Origin: Fluviicola sp.
GTDB lineage: Bacteria; Bacteroidota; Bacteroidia; Flavobacteriales_D; Crocinitomicaceae
Reading direction: 5' to 3'
DNA length: 51,985 nucleotides
NCBI GenBank assembly: GCA_031260455.1
Contig: JAIRJW010000019.1
Coordinates: 1 to 51,985, forward strand
A program made the translations under genes and the position numbers. The notes under the pieces are model-generated. The model saw nothing but the letters and a program-made list of their open reading frames with translations, was not told the DNA's origin and ran no database searches. Positions 36,701-44,988 of this stretch are shown here, piece after piece. Positions within the stretch are counted from its first letter, which is position 1, and each line of letters starts with the position of its first letter.

Positions 36701-36906
36701 TCAAAAAAATCGGTTTTAGATAAATAATTAGAACTATAATCACCTGGAAATTTGTTGTTTACATAAGAATTCACCCCTATAAACTCTCTGTCCAAATCAA
36801 TATAAATTTTCTGATTATCATAATAGTAGTAATAATCTGTTTGCGCGCGCAAGTTACTAATTTGTAATACTAGTAACAATGTGCTAAATAAAGTTTTTTT
36901 AAGCAT
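33784..36906 (-). CDS. Secreted subtilisin-like (S8) protease with T9SS type A C-terminus
   Basis: A 1040-residue precursor. It has a signal peptide (about 1-21), an N-terminal prodomain, then the S8 triad: Asp259 ('VYDQG'), His293 ('DHGTACAG') and Ser470 ('NGTSSACPHVA'), with oxyanion Asn353 ('SNSWG'). The P-domain-like region is followed by an Ig/PKD-like segment near 905-955 ('DKTVDVNQPITISAED') and the sorting domain ('IAPNPASNSVSIGY' to 'KILQKQ'). It should be surface-anchored or secreted by T9SS. Downstream is a PrcB-like lipoprotein gene. A TATATTTG box (36911-36918) lies just upstream. Confidence 0.93.
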   Translation of the reverse strand: MLKKTLFSTLLLVLQISNLRAQTDYYYYYDNQKIYIDLDREFIGVNSYVNNKFPGDYSSNYLSKTDFFENYCRSYVQTKKDTNTLKNYYCEIQVVNSIKDDAFSYTNLIGDLNNNSSTIKASPCFKTATGKRLGLTNNFYVKVQSSSTSTLYEYAQNNNLEVLGKDPYMDSWYILSCTKNNSKNSLEYANQFHESGLFITAEPEFVYHDLQATLDPLYSSQWGMHNTGQYGSSYAGIDIHAEQAWNIATGNNVKVAVYDQGFEMNHPDLVSNVYSTGYDATTGSSPAQVRGDHGTACAGIVGAEQGNHLGITGVAPKSNIVSISINLQLSDTPLQFASGFSWAWHNGVEVISNSWGGDTPSNIITDAINEAIQLGRNGKGCVVVFASGNENNTNIRYPGSAIPEILVVGAMSPCGQRKSLSSCDGENWWGSCYGTQLDIVAPGVKIPTTDRQGGLGYNSGNYDANFNGTSSACPHVAALILSVNPCLTAGQVRDIIEQTAQKVGGYGYTPTSGRPNGTWNNEMGYGLVDAYAAVQKAQSISSTLDLYVKDSPDDIGTVPSTTPYPWNSEDIWIRNYNDNGLAHQNPDYSALGNPNYVSVRVINKSCQASTGNETLTLNWTKAGTSSLWPVYWNSGVTFFNQQINQNIPMGSLIDTKNIPVIQPGQSAIVTFPWIVPNPSDYTAINPEPWHFCLLSRIVTSNDPMTFTEGLYVGDNTLKNNNIAWKNVTVVDVLPNNIIHPGGVIAVGNPFSTFRKYKLEIVSDAGEKGNPIYKDAEVGIKMDDILYQAWKKGGEKSNNIKETREKNVRIVGDNHAVLDNITFAPNESSTLFLFFNFLTEQQNGKDSYQIHVIQKDAETDSLLGGETYIINRYARTPFIADGGEDKTVDVNQPITISAEDISEPALYNWYDSKGNLIYQGKDLQIPSAVAEKYKLEVISTTDGFKDYTEVEVKLNASALQSIAPNPASNSVSIGYKLNGANLAYLMITGYYGSGQNTSNNYILDSTSNQITIDLNSYPTGFYTVALVVNGEIADAKILQKQ

Positions 36907-36910
36907 AACT

Positions 36911-36918
36911 CAAATATA
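36911..36918 (-). promoter_or_regulatory. Bacteroidota -7 box upstream of the subtilisin gene
   Basis: The minus strand reads TATATTTG, matching TANNTTTG exactly, 4 bp before the start. A second match, TAATTTTG, is at 36921-36928. Both lie inside the inserted unit, so it may carry its own promoter. Confidence 0.4.
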
Positions 36919-36988
36919 AACAAAATTAAAAAAAATAATGGTTGAACCCAAAATCAAACAACAGTCAGACCAAGCTGCACTGTCTTCT

Positions 36989-37055
36989 AAAACGACCGAT
37001 TTTTACTATTATCAGCCATGAAACAGAAATAATTTTGTGTCGTTAATTAAAAATT
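36989..37055. repeat. 67-bp direct repeat, right copy
   Basis: The partner of 33221-33287 (65 of 67 identical), ending 6 bp before the TetX-like start. In this copy the regulator's last codons are not joined to a regulator frame, so it is the regenerated, non-coding version of the end. Confidence 0.92.
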
Positions 37056-37061
37056 TTCGGT

Positions 37062-38222
37062 ATGAAATTACAAAACAAAAAAATTGCCGTTGTAGGCGGA
37101 GGTCCGGGTGGACTAACCCTGGCAAGACTTTTACAGCTTGCAGGAGCAGACGTAAAAGTATATGAACGGGATTTGAATAAAAATGCCCGTATACAAGGCT
37201 CACCGCTCGATTTACACCATGATTCGGGCTTGGCAGCCATTATTAAAGCCAATTTGCTAAACGAGTTCAAAAACAATTTTCTGCCCGGAGCCGATAAAAA
37301 GAAAATCATGAATGAATGTGCGGAAATATTCTTCAGCGACCATGAAACCAAAGTGGAGGAAAATTTCGACAATCCCTATTTTCGTCCGGAAACAGACCGC
37401 GGCGCATTACGAAAAATACTGTTGGAATCATTGCAACCGGAAACTGTTGTCTGGGACAGTCGGTTTATTTCAATGGACAAACAAAATGACGGTTGGCAGT
37501 TGCATTTTGAAAACAAAAATTCGGTTTACGCAGACATTGCTATTGCAGCTGACGGAGCAAACTCAAAAATCCGTCCGTACATTACTGGCATCAAAGCCTT
37601 TTATTCGGGCATCACCATACTTGAAGGTAATATTGATGACGCAGAAAACACAGCTCCTCAAATTGCCACATTACTCAATGGTGGAAAAATAATGGCTTTC
37701 GGAAATTCAAAAGTTATATTCGTCGGGCAAAAAGGGAATGGCGAAATCGGGTTTGGAGCAAGCTTTAAAGCAGATGAAAACTGGGCGATAAACAGCAGCT
37801 TAAACTTTTCCGATAAAACGCAGATGCTTGCATGGTTCAAAAAATCGTATTCCGAATGGAGCAGCATTTGGCACGGGCTGTTTGAAAACGCGACAATTCC
37901 TTTTATTCCGCGGCCTATATATTGTATGCCTTTAGACCAAACTTGGGAAGCTCTGCCCAACCTGACGATGCTTGGTGATGCGGCGCATGTTATGCCGCCA
38001 TTTGCAGGCGAAGGTGTAAATATGGCTATGCGTGATGCTTTGGAATTGAGCGAGTGTTTAACATCCGGCAAATACGGCACTGTGCAGGAAGCCATTTCTT
38101 TTTATGAAACAAATATGCGTAAAAGAGCAGCAAACGCAGCAAAAGAGTCGCTTGACAATGGTGAAACAATGCACAGTGAGAAATCTTTGGAAACAATGCT
38201 TGCATTTTTTAACGGACACTAA
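37062..38222 (+). CDS. TetX-like FAD-dependent monooxygenase (386 aa)
   Basis: A class A flavoprotein monooxygenase with FAD motif 'VVGGGPGG' (10-17), Glu35-Arg36 ('YERD'), a 'AADGANSKIR' motif (162-171) and 'GDAAHVMPPFAGEGVN' (305-320). Its length and the order of these parts are like Tet(X), as are 'RIQGSPLDLH' (43-52) and 'RGALRKILLESL' (113-124). Tet(X) hydroxylates tetracyclines, and related enzymes have other or unknown substrates. Sequence alone cannot tell which applies here. The likely regulator lies upstream across the inserted protease unit. Confidence 0.88.
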   Translation: MKLQNKKIAVVGGGPGGLTLARLLQLAGADVKVYERDLNKNARIQGSPLDLHHDSGLAAIIKANLLNEFKNNFLPGADKKKIMNECAEIFFSDHETKVEENFDNPYFRPETDRGALRKILLESLQPETVVWDSRFISMDKQNDGWQLHFENKNSVYADIAIAADGANSKIRPYITGIKAFYSGITILEGNIDDAENTAPQIATLLNGGKIMAFGNSKVIFVGQKGNGEIGFGASFKADENWAINSSLNFSDKTQMLAWFKKSYSEWSSIWHGLFENATIPFIPRPIYCMPLDQTWEALPNLTMLGDAAHVMPPFAGEGVNMAMRDALELSECLTSGKYGTVQEAISFYETNMRKRAANAAKESLDNGETMHSEKSLETMLAFFNGH

Positions 38223-38391
38223 AAACGAACGCTCAATACGGTTTAGCAGTCAGGCAAACACCGCAAAGAGTATTTACTTCCTGGGAACAAACAAGCAGAC
38301 ACGGTGAGATTAAAGTATTTTAAACGAGAAATTGCGAATAAAACTAATCATCCATTCGCAGCTCGAAGCTCGGAATTATTTCATAGAATTC

Positions 38392-40410
38392 TTAGTTATT
38401 CCTGCCGATTTCTTTCTTCAAGCTGTTTAGCAACTCATCATCTACCATCTCCGGGATAGTGACTTTCAATTTCGGCTCAATTTCCATGGCTCTCCTGATA
38501 GCGAAAACAGCTCCTTTATTACGAGCCCAGTTGCGGCGGGCTATTCCGTTATTGACATCCCAGTGAAGCATCGATTTTAACCTGCGGGAAGCATCTTCCG
38601 ATCCGTCCAGAAGCATTCCGAAGCCTCCGTTGATAACTTCTCCCCAGCCTACTCCGCCACCGTTGTGGATCGAAACCCAGGTTGCTCCGCGAAAAGAATC
38701 ACCGATCACATTCTGAATGGCCATATCGGCAGTGAAACGCGAACCATCGTAGATATTAGACGTTTCCCGGTAAGGAGAATCTGTTCCCGAAACATCGTGA
38801 TGGTCTCTTCCCAGAACTACAGGACCAGTTTCTCCGTTTTTAATTGCTTCGTTAAATGCAGAGGCAATTTTAGTACGTCCTTCCGCATCCGCATACAAAA
38901 TACGCGCCTGGGAGCCAACTACCAGTTTATTTTGCTGAGCCCCTTTGATCCATTGGATGTTGTCTGCCATTTGCTGCCGGATTTCCTCCGGGCTGTTTTT
39001 ACAGATTTCCTCCAGCACAGCGCAAGCAATTTCATCTGTTCGTTGCAAATCTTCCGGCTTCCCGGATGTACACACCCATCTGAACGGTCCGAAACCATAG
39101 TCGAAACACATCGGCCCCATGATGTCCTGAACGTATGAAGGATATTTGAAATCAATTCCATTTTCAGCCATCACATTAGCCCCTGCCCGTGAAGCTTCCA
39201 GCAGGAATGCATTTCCATAATCAAAGAAATAAGTTCCTTTTACCGTGTGCGCATTGATTGCATCTGCATGACGCACCAGGCTTTCCTGCACTTTCTGGCG
39301 GAACAATTCCGGGTTTTCCGACATCATCTGATTGGATTCTTCGAAAGAAACTCCTGCCGGGTAATATCCACCCGCCCACGGATTGTGAAGCGAGGTCTGA
39401 TCAGATCCCAGGTCAATATGCAGACTTTCCCGGTCAAATTTTTCCCAGACTTCCACTACATTTCCCAGGTAGGCTATCGAAACAACTTCCAACTTTTCCT
39501 GCGCGGCTCTGACTCTTTGAACCAATATATCCAGGTCTTCAATCACTTCGTGAATCCAACCCTGCTCATGTCGAATTTTTGTGATTTTCGGGTTCACTTC
39601 CGCGCAAACCGTGATACAACCTGCAATCGTTCCCGCTTTTGGCTGCGCACCACTCATTCCTCCCAAACCGGAAGTTACGAAGAGCGATCCTTTCGGTTCT
39701 TTCCCAATCTTACGGAAACCGTTCAATACCGTGATCGTCGTTCCGTGGACAATCCCCTGAGGCCCAATATACATGTATGATCCGGCTGTCATCTGTCCGT
39801 ATTGTGTAACACCCAGCGCATTGAATTTTTCCCAGTCATCCGGTTTCGAATAATTCGGGATCATCATTCCGTTTGTCACTACAACACGTGGAGCATCCTT
39901 ATGCGAAGGAAACAATCCCAGCGGATGCCCGGAGTACATCGCCAAAGTCTGGTCATCTTCCATTTCCGACAGGTATTTCATCGTCAAACGGTATTGAATC
40001 CAATTCTGGAAAACCGCCCCGTTTCCGCCATAAGTGATCAATTCATGCGGATGCTGTGCAACTGCATCATCCAGGTTATTCTGGATCATCAGCATAATGG
40101 CTTTTGCCTGTAAGGATTTTCCGGGATATTCATGAATCGGTCGGGCATACATTGTATAATCAGGTCTGAAACGATACATGTAAATGCGCCCGTATTTCTC
40201 CAGCTCTTCGTAAAACTCTCCAACCAATTCAGCATGCTGATTTTTCGGAAAATATCGGAGTGCATTTCTTAAAGCCAACATTTTTTCCTCCTCAGAGAGA
40301 ATCTCTTTGCGTTTCGGAGCGTGATTGATTGCTGTTTCATACGCTTTCTTTGGAGGTAAAGTTGCAGGAACTCCCGTTCTTATATCGTTTTGAAAATCTT
40401 CTAAATTCAT
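38392..40410 (-). CDS. hutU: Urocanate hydratase
   Basis: It converts urocanate to imidazolone propionate in histidine degradation, using NAD+ as a tightly bound cofactor. The enzyme is 672 residues from ATG 40410, which starts at 'MNLEDFQND'. An in-frame extension upstream is not conserved in character. Landmarks are 'YGGNGAVFQNW', 'SGLGGMSGAQPKA' for the dinucleotide loop, 'GKPEDLQRTDEIA', 'GSQARILYAD' and 'RDHHDVSGTDSPYRETSN'. These match the long, mammalian-like form rather than the shorter Pseudomonas form. No other hut gene is adjacent. A TTTG-N19-TAATTTCG promoter stands upstream. Confidence 0.95.
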   Translation of the reverse strand: MNLEDFQNDIRTGVPATLPPKKAYETAINHAPKRKEILSEEEKMLALRNALRYFPKNQHAELVGEFYEELEKYGRIYMYRFRPDYTMYARPIHEYPGKSLQAKAIMLMIQNNLDDAVAQHPHELITYGGNGAVFQNWIQYRLTMKYLSEMEDDQTLAMYSGHPLGLFPSHKDAPRVVVTNGMMIPNYSKPDDWEKFNALGVTQYGQMTAGSYMYIGPQGIVHGTTITVLNGFRKIGKEPKGSLFVTSGLGGMSGAQPKAGTIAGCITVCAEVNPKITKIRHEQGWIHEVIEDLDILVQRVRAAQEKLEVVSIAYLGNVVEVWEKFDRESLHIDLGSDQTSLHNPWAGGYYPAGVSFEESNQMMSENPELFRQKVQESLVRHADAINAHTVKGTYFFDYGNAFLLEASRAGANVMAENGIDFKYPSYVQDIMGPMCFDYGFGPFRWVCTSGKPEDLQRTDEIACAVLEEICKNSPEEIRQQMADNIQWIKGAQQNKLVVGSQARILYADAEGRTKIASAFNEAIKNGETGPVVLGRDHHDVSGTDSPYRETSNIYDGSRFTADMAIQNVIGDSFRGATWVSIHNGGGVGWGEVINGGFGMLLDGSEDASRRLKSMLHWDVNNGIARRNWARNKGAVFAIRRAMEIEPKLKVTIPEMVDDELLNSLKKEIGRNN

Positions 40411-40428
40411 AAATATCCGGTAATAATG

Positions 40429-40459
40429 CGAAATTAAGAAATCTGCACAGAAACTCAAA
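40429..40459 (-). promoter_or_regulatory. Bacteroidota promoter of hutU
   Basis: On the minus strand the -33 element TTTG (40456-40459) and the -7 element TAATTTCG (40429-40436, one mismatch from TANNTTTG) are separated by 19 bp. That is the expected spacing, and the start codon is 18 bp downstream. Confidence 0.6.
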
Positions 40460-40503
40460 TATAAACGCAAAGATGCGGATAACGCAGAACTGTTTAAAAT
40501 AAC

Positions 40504-40536
40504 AAAAGGCTATTCATCTGAGACGAATAGCCTTTT
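40504..40536 (-). terminator. Intrinsic terminator of the T9SS type B gene
   Basis: AAAAGGCTATTC and GAATAGCCTTTT are perfect 12-bp arms with a 9-nt loop. The stem lies 20 bp past the end of the minus-strand gene at 40556. Confidence 0.8.
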
Positions 40537-40555
40537 ATCTTTTCGGATCAATTAT

Positions 40556-43162
40556 CTATCTGACAATAGTTACGGTTCCATTCCAGACATACTTCTTGTC
40601 GGAAATAACTTCCCGGGTCCGAATCACCCAGGTATAAGAGCCCTGAGGAACCGGAACTCCATTATATGTTCCGTCCCAGGATGCTTCCGAGTCATGAGAT
40701 TCCCACACAATTTCTCCCCATCGGTTATACACCTGCAATTCAAAATCGTATTCATCAATTCCTTCGATATATATTCTCCAGCTTTGATTGAACTCATCTC
40801 CGTCAGGAGTAAAGGCATTCGGAGCGTATAAAAGCACTTCAGGAAGAACCACTACTTGTTTCGTAACCGTATCGGTACAACCCAGGTAGGATTTCGCGAT
40901 CAGTGTCACATAATATGTCCCCGTTTCGCCATCCGGATAAAGAACCTTCTGATCAGCATTCGTTGAACTGGAAGGCTTCGCTCCCGGGAAACTCCATTCA
41001 TAACTGTCAGCATACAATGAATATTCTGAGAAAAGTACTTCCGTATTGAACATCGTAACCGGATTCGGGCTCCATTTGAAATCTGCAACCGGAGTTTGCA
41101 TCACCGTCAGGTAATCTGTCCAGGTTACCGAATCGATACAGCCTTCCGGAGAAGTCACAATCAGCTGCACATCATAGTCTCCATGCATCATGACGGATGA
41201 TGTGACAGAATTCACATCAATAAATTCGTCTCCATTGCTGATTCTCCACAGTGTATTCTGCACCATCATCGGATCAGTCTGGTTCACCAGGTTAAAGACC
41301 GCTGGCTCACATTTCGGATTCTGATCCACACCGATTTGAGGAACAGGAAGCGGATACACATTGATTACTCCCGTTAAGGTAACCGGAGTCGTTTCACAAG
41401 CATCATGGATCGTTACAGTATATGTAGTGGTTTGATGTGGATTATCTTTCTGAGTACTCATAGCACCAAGATCCACCTGCCCGCCTGACCAGGTAATGGT
41501 ATACGGAGCTCCGATTCCACCGGAAGCAACAACCATAACCGAATCCATATACCCAGGACAAGTAGATACATCAGGAGACATCACTGCAGAAAGCACCGGG
41601 TTCAACGTGACATAAATGGAATCTTTATTGGACCAGCATCCCAAATTGCTTTCAGCCTGAACCGGATAATAGCCATTCACCGTTGGGTTTACCTGGGTAA
41701 CTGCCACCAATGCCGGACTATGATCCCAATGATATGAATAAGTTGAACCACCAGTTGCAGAAGCCCAAATCGTTGCTGTCCCGTTTTGGCAGATCACCGT
41801 ATCATTTGAAATCGCAATAGTAACTGCCGGAGGGTTCGTCAACGTTGCCGTTATGCATTTCTGACAACCCAGGGTATTTTTCGCACATACGGTGTATGTT
41901 CCCGCAGCGAAACCTCCCTGTGTATCGGAAGCCTGCCAACTTACACCGTTATTGAAGCTATATTGGGTTGCTCCGGCACTGGTGATCGCAATTGTTCCGT
42001 CAGAGGAACCATAACACACCGGATTAGTGGCAGATGCAGTAAGTGCCAGCTGTGAAACCGTAACAACTACTGTATCTGTAATGATTCCACAGGTTGTGCT
42101 TATTTCTTTCAGAACGAATTTATAAGTTCCCGGTTGATTAACCGTAACCACTGGTGTCAAAGAAGAAGAATTCGGAGAGAAAGTTGCTGTTGCAGCTGGT
42201 GTCATTCCGGTTGGAACGATGGCCTGCCAGCTTGCAGTATTTCCTGCGCTTATGGATCCGGATAATGAAATCGGTGTCCCCAGGCAAACGGTTTGATCCG
42301 GTCCGGCATTTGGTGCCGGAGGATTTACTACCGTAATGGTAAATGTCGCTGTATCCTGTAACGGTGGTGATACCTGAGTTACAACTACGGAATAGGTTGT
42401 AGTAACTGTTGGTGTAACTGTCACATTTGATCCTCCCGTAGGGTTTGAAACACCTGTTGTAATTAACCAGTTGAAAGTCGGGTTTACATATCCCGGAGTA
42501 GAAATCGTTACGTTTGCCGAGTTTCCTGAACAAATGGTCTGATCAATAGCGGACACCCCGCAAACAACCGAAGCTGTCCCAAAGAAGTTCAGATTCACAT
42601 TCTGTTGTACCGAACTATAATTAGACAAGCACAAAATAAAAGATTGCCCAGCTGTAACATTCAATGGTGGCTGATAACTACTGCTGGAAGCTCCAGGAGG
42701 GTAATTCGCTGGACTTGCCATTCCTGTATTCCCGTTACATGTGCCGTTCCAATTACAAGCAACCGGCGGTAAAGTATTCCCGTTAATTCCCGCACAACCG
42801 TTATTATTTACGTTCGGCCACATAATCCAGTCGAAACAACCTGTATTGGAGGGGTTTCCAAATGTATTCAATCCAATCATCGACCACTGCAAAGTTCCGG
42901 ATGTTACTACATTAATGGTAAGAAACGTAGAACTGGTTTCACCAGACAATAAACATCCGCTGTTTACACCTTGCGGATTCGAAGTTGGATTAGAGACCCA
43001 GCCTACACCAAAGTCAACGGTATTCGTTGCCGGATTCGGCGGAGCAATCGGAAAAGAAGGTGTTGAACAAGCAGATACAGCCTCATTACAGTCATTCGGC
43101 TGTGCCCAAATACCAAACGAACTCATACATACATACATACATAGAGAGAGGAGCTTTTTCAT
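40556..43162 (-). CDS. Large secreted multi-domain protein with T9SS type B (gliding-associated) C-terminus
   Basis: A signal peptide (about 1-20, ending 'GIWAQ') precedes a Cys-containing domain with 'PVACNWNGTCNGN'. Four to six Ig/PKD-like modules follow, with repeats such as 'YSVVVTQVSPP', 'TYTVCAKN' and 'SPDVSTCPGYM'. The last 95 residues, from 'APNAFTPDGDEFN' to 'WNGTVTIVR', match the gliding-motility-associated type B sorting domain. It is likely displayed at the cell surface and may bind polymers or neighbours. The signal-peptide codons contain five CATA units (43124-43143). A small secreted partner precedes it by 5 bp. Confidence 0.9.
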   Translation of the reverse strand: MKKLLSLCMYVCMSSFGIWAQPNDCNEAVSACSTPSFPIAPPNPATNTVDFGVGWVSNPTSNPQGVNSGCLLSGETSSTFLTINVVTSGTLQWSMIGLNTFGNPSNTGCFDWIMWPNVNNNGCAGINGNTLPPVACNWNGTCNGNTGMASPANYPPGASSSSYQPPLNVTAGQSFILCLSNYSSVQQNVNLNFFGTASVVCGVSAIDQTICSGNSANVTISTPGYVNPTFNWLITTGVSNPTGGSNVTVTPTVTTTYSVVVTQVSPPLQDTATFTITVVNPPAPNAGPDQTVCLGTPISLSGSISAGNTASWQAIVPTGMTPAATATFSPNSSSLTPVVTVNQPGTYKFVLKEISTTCGIITDTVVVTVSQLALTASATNPVCYGSSDGTIAITSAGATQYSFNNGVSWQASDTQGGFAAGTYTVCAKNTLGCQKCITATLTNPPAVTIAISNDTVICQNGTATIWASATGGSTYSYHWDHSPALVAVTQVNPTVNGYYPVQAESNLGCWSNKDSIYVTLNPVLSAVMSPDVSTCPGYMDSVMVVASGGIGAPYTITWSGGQVDLGAMSTQKDNPHQTTTYTVTIHDACETTPVTLTGVINVYPLPVPQIGVDQNPKCEPAVFNLVNQTDPMMVQNTLWRISNGDEFIDVNSVTSSVMMHGDYDVQLIVTSPEGCIDSVTWTDYLTVMQTPVADFKWSPNPVTMFNTEVLFSEYSLYADSYEWSFPGAKPSSSTNADQKVLYPDGETGTYYVTLIAKSYLGCTDTVTKQVVVLPEVLLYAPNAFTPDGDEFNQSWRIYIEGIDEYDFELQVYNRWGEIVWESHDSEASWDGTYNGVPVPQGSYTWVIRTREVISDKKYVWNGTVTIVR
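43124..43143. repeat. Tetranucleotide repeat (CATA)5 in signal-peptide codons
   Basis: Five tandem CATA units (TATG on the coding strand) encode the cycling 'MYVC' residues inside the signal peptide, residues 7-14. A short GA-rich tract adjoins it. One unit gained or lost would shift the frame of the 868-residue protein. Confidence 0.9.
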
Positions 43163-43167
43163 AGGGT

Positions 43168-43530
43168 TTAGTTTTCTGAACAGTTAGTAAATGGATACGG
43201 ATTAACGGGATCTACTCCCTGCAAACCTATCTGAAGGCAGCTATAAGCCGAAGAATATGTTCCCATCCAGGAAGCGAATTCCGTTTCGGTAAAGGAAGAA
43301 ATGTCTTTTGTAATCAGAAACAACCGGTGAGTTGGAATATCAACACGAACTACGTGAACATAAGGTATTACGCGCAACTGATTTTCCAAAGTGGTCAATT
43401 CTGCCTGGTTTGTCACATTGACCATACACTGCGCAAAAAAAGCTGGTGTATTTGCCTGGTTATTTCCCGTTTGGGCACTTCCAAAAAAGGAACTTACTAC
43501 AAAAGCAAAACTTAGTAATAATGTCTTCAT
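43168..43530 (-). CDS. Small secreted protein (120 aa)
   Basis: The signal peptide 'MKTLLLSFAFVVSSFFGSAQ' has a clean cleavage site near residue 20. The mature domain carries 'FFAQCMVNVTNQAELTTLENQLRVIPYVHVVRVDIPTHRLFLIT' and a Cys-containing end 'CLQIGLQGVDPVNPYPFTNC'. Strand-helix-strand order in the middle resembles an HMA-like small alpha/beta fold, but the CxxC metal motif is missing. It lies 5 bp before the large T9SS protein, suggesting a functional pair. Named family unknown. Confidence 0.7.
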   Translation of the reverse strand: MKTLLLSFAFVVSSFFGSAQTGNNQANTPAFFAQCMVNVTNQAELTTLENQLRVIPYVHVVRVDIPTHRLFLITKDISSFTETEFASWMGTYSSAYSCLQIGLQGVDPVNPYPFTNCSEN

Positions 43531-43642
43531 AATTATAACTTTGTCTTATAAACGCTTTGAATACATCGTAGTTGCTTTCTGATAAAAAAACAAACTTATT
43601 ACAAATAATTTGTTAAAATTCATCAACTGGAAATACAATGTA

Positions 43643-43670
43643 CAAAAAAAGGAGCAAAAGCTCCCTTTCC
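43643..43670 (-). terminator. Intrinsic terminator after eno
   Basis: On the minus strand, GGGAGC-TTTT-GCTCC is followed by seven T residues. It lies about 20 bp past the eno stop. Confidence 0.8.
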
Positions 43671-43688
43671 ATCTTAATAAAATTCTGA

Positions 43689-44981
<1,293 letters not shown>

Positions 44982-44988
44982 TTAAAAA

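Larger units (their letters stand above)
33288..36988. mobile_element. 3.7-kb inserted unit carrying a subtilisin and PrcB-like gene pair
   Basis: This segment is enclosed by 67-bp direct repeats. It holds two minus-strand genes and no integrase or transposase. Removing it and one repeat copy would join the regulator stop and the TetX-like start with a 29-bp gap, a normal operon junction. It may be an integrated circle or a remnant of a mobile element that lost its recombinase. The span is an inference from the repeats. Confidence 0.6.

Noticed and set aside
36938..37021. A 27-codon ATG frame before the TetX-like gene
   Set aside because: It spans the edge of the inserted unit and the repeat, with no signal or domain. 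It is most likely a chance frame.
38392..40410. A complete histidine-utilisation operon
   Set aside because: Only urocanase is seen. The neighbours are a flavin monooxygenase on one side and a T9SS protein on the other, with no hutH, hutI or hutG.
43168..43530. The small secreted protein as a metal chaperone of the HMA family
   Set aside because: The fold order is suggestive, but the CxxC metal motif is missing, so no metal function is claimed.
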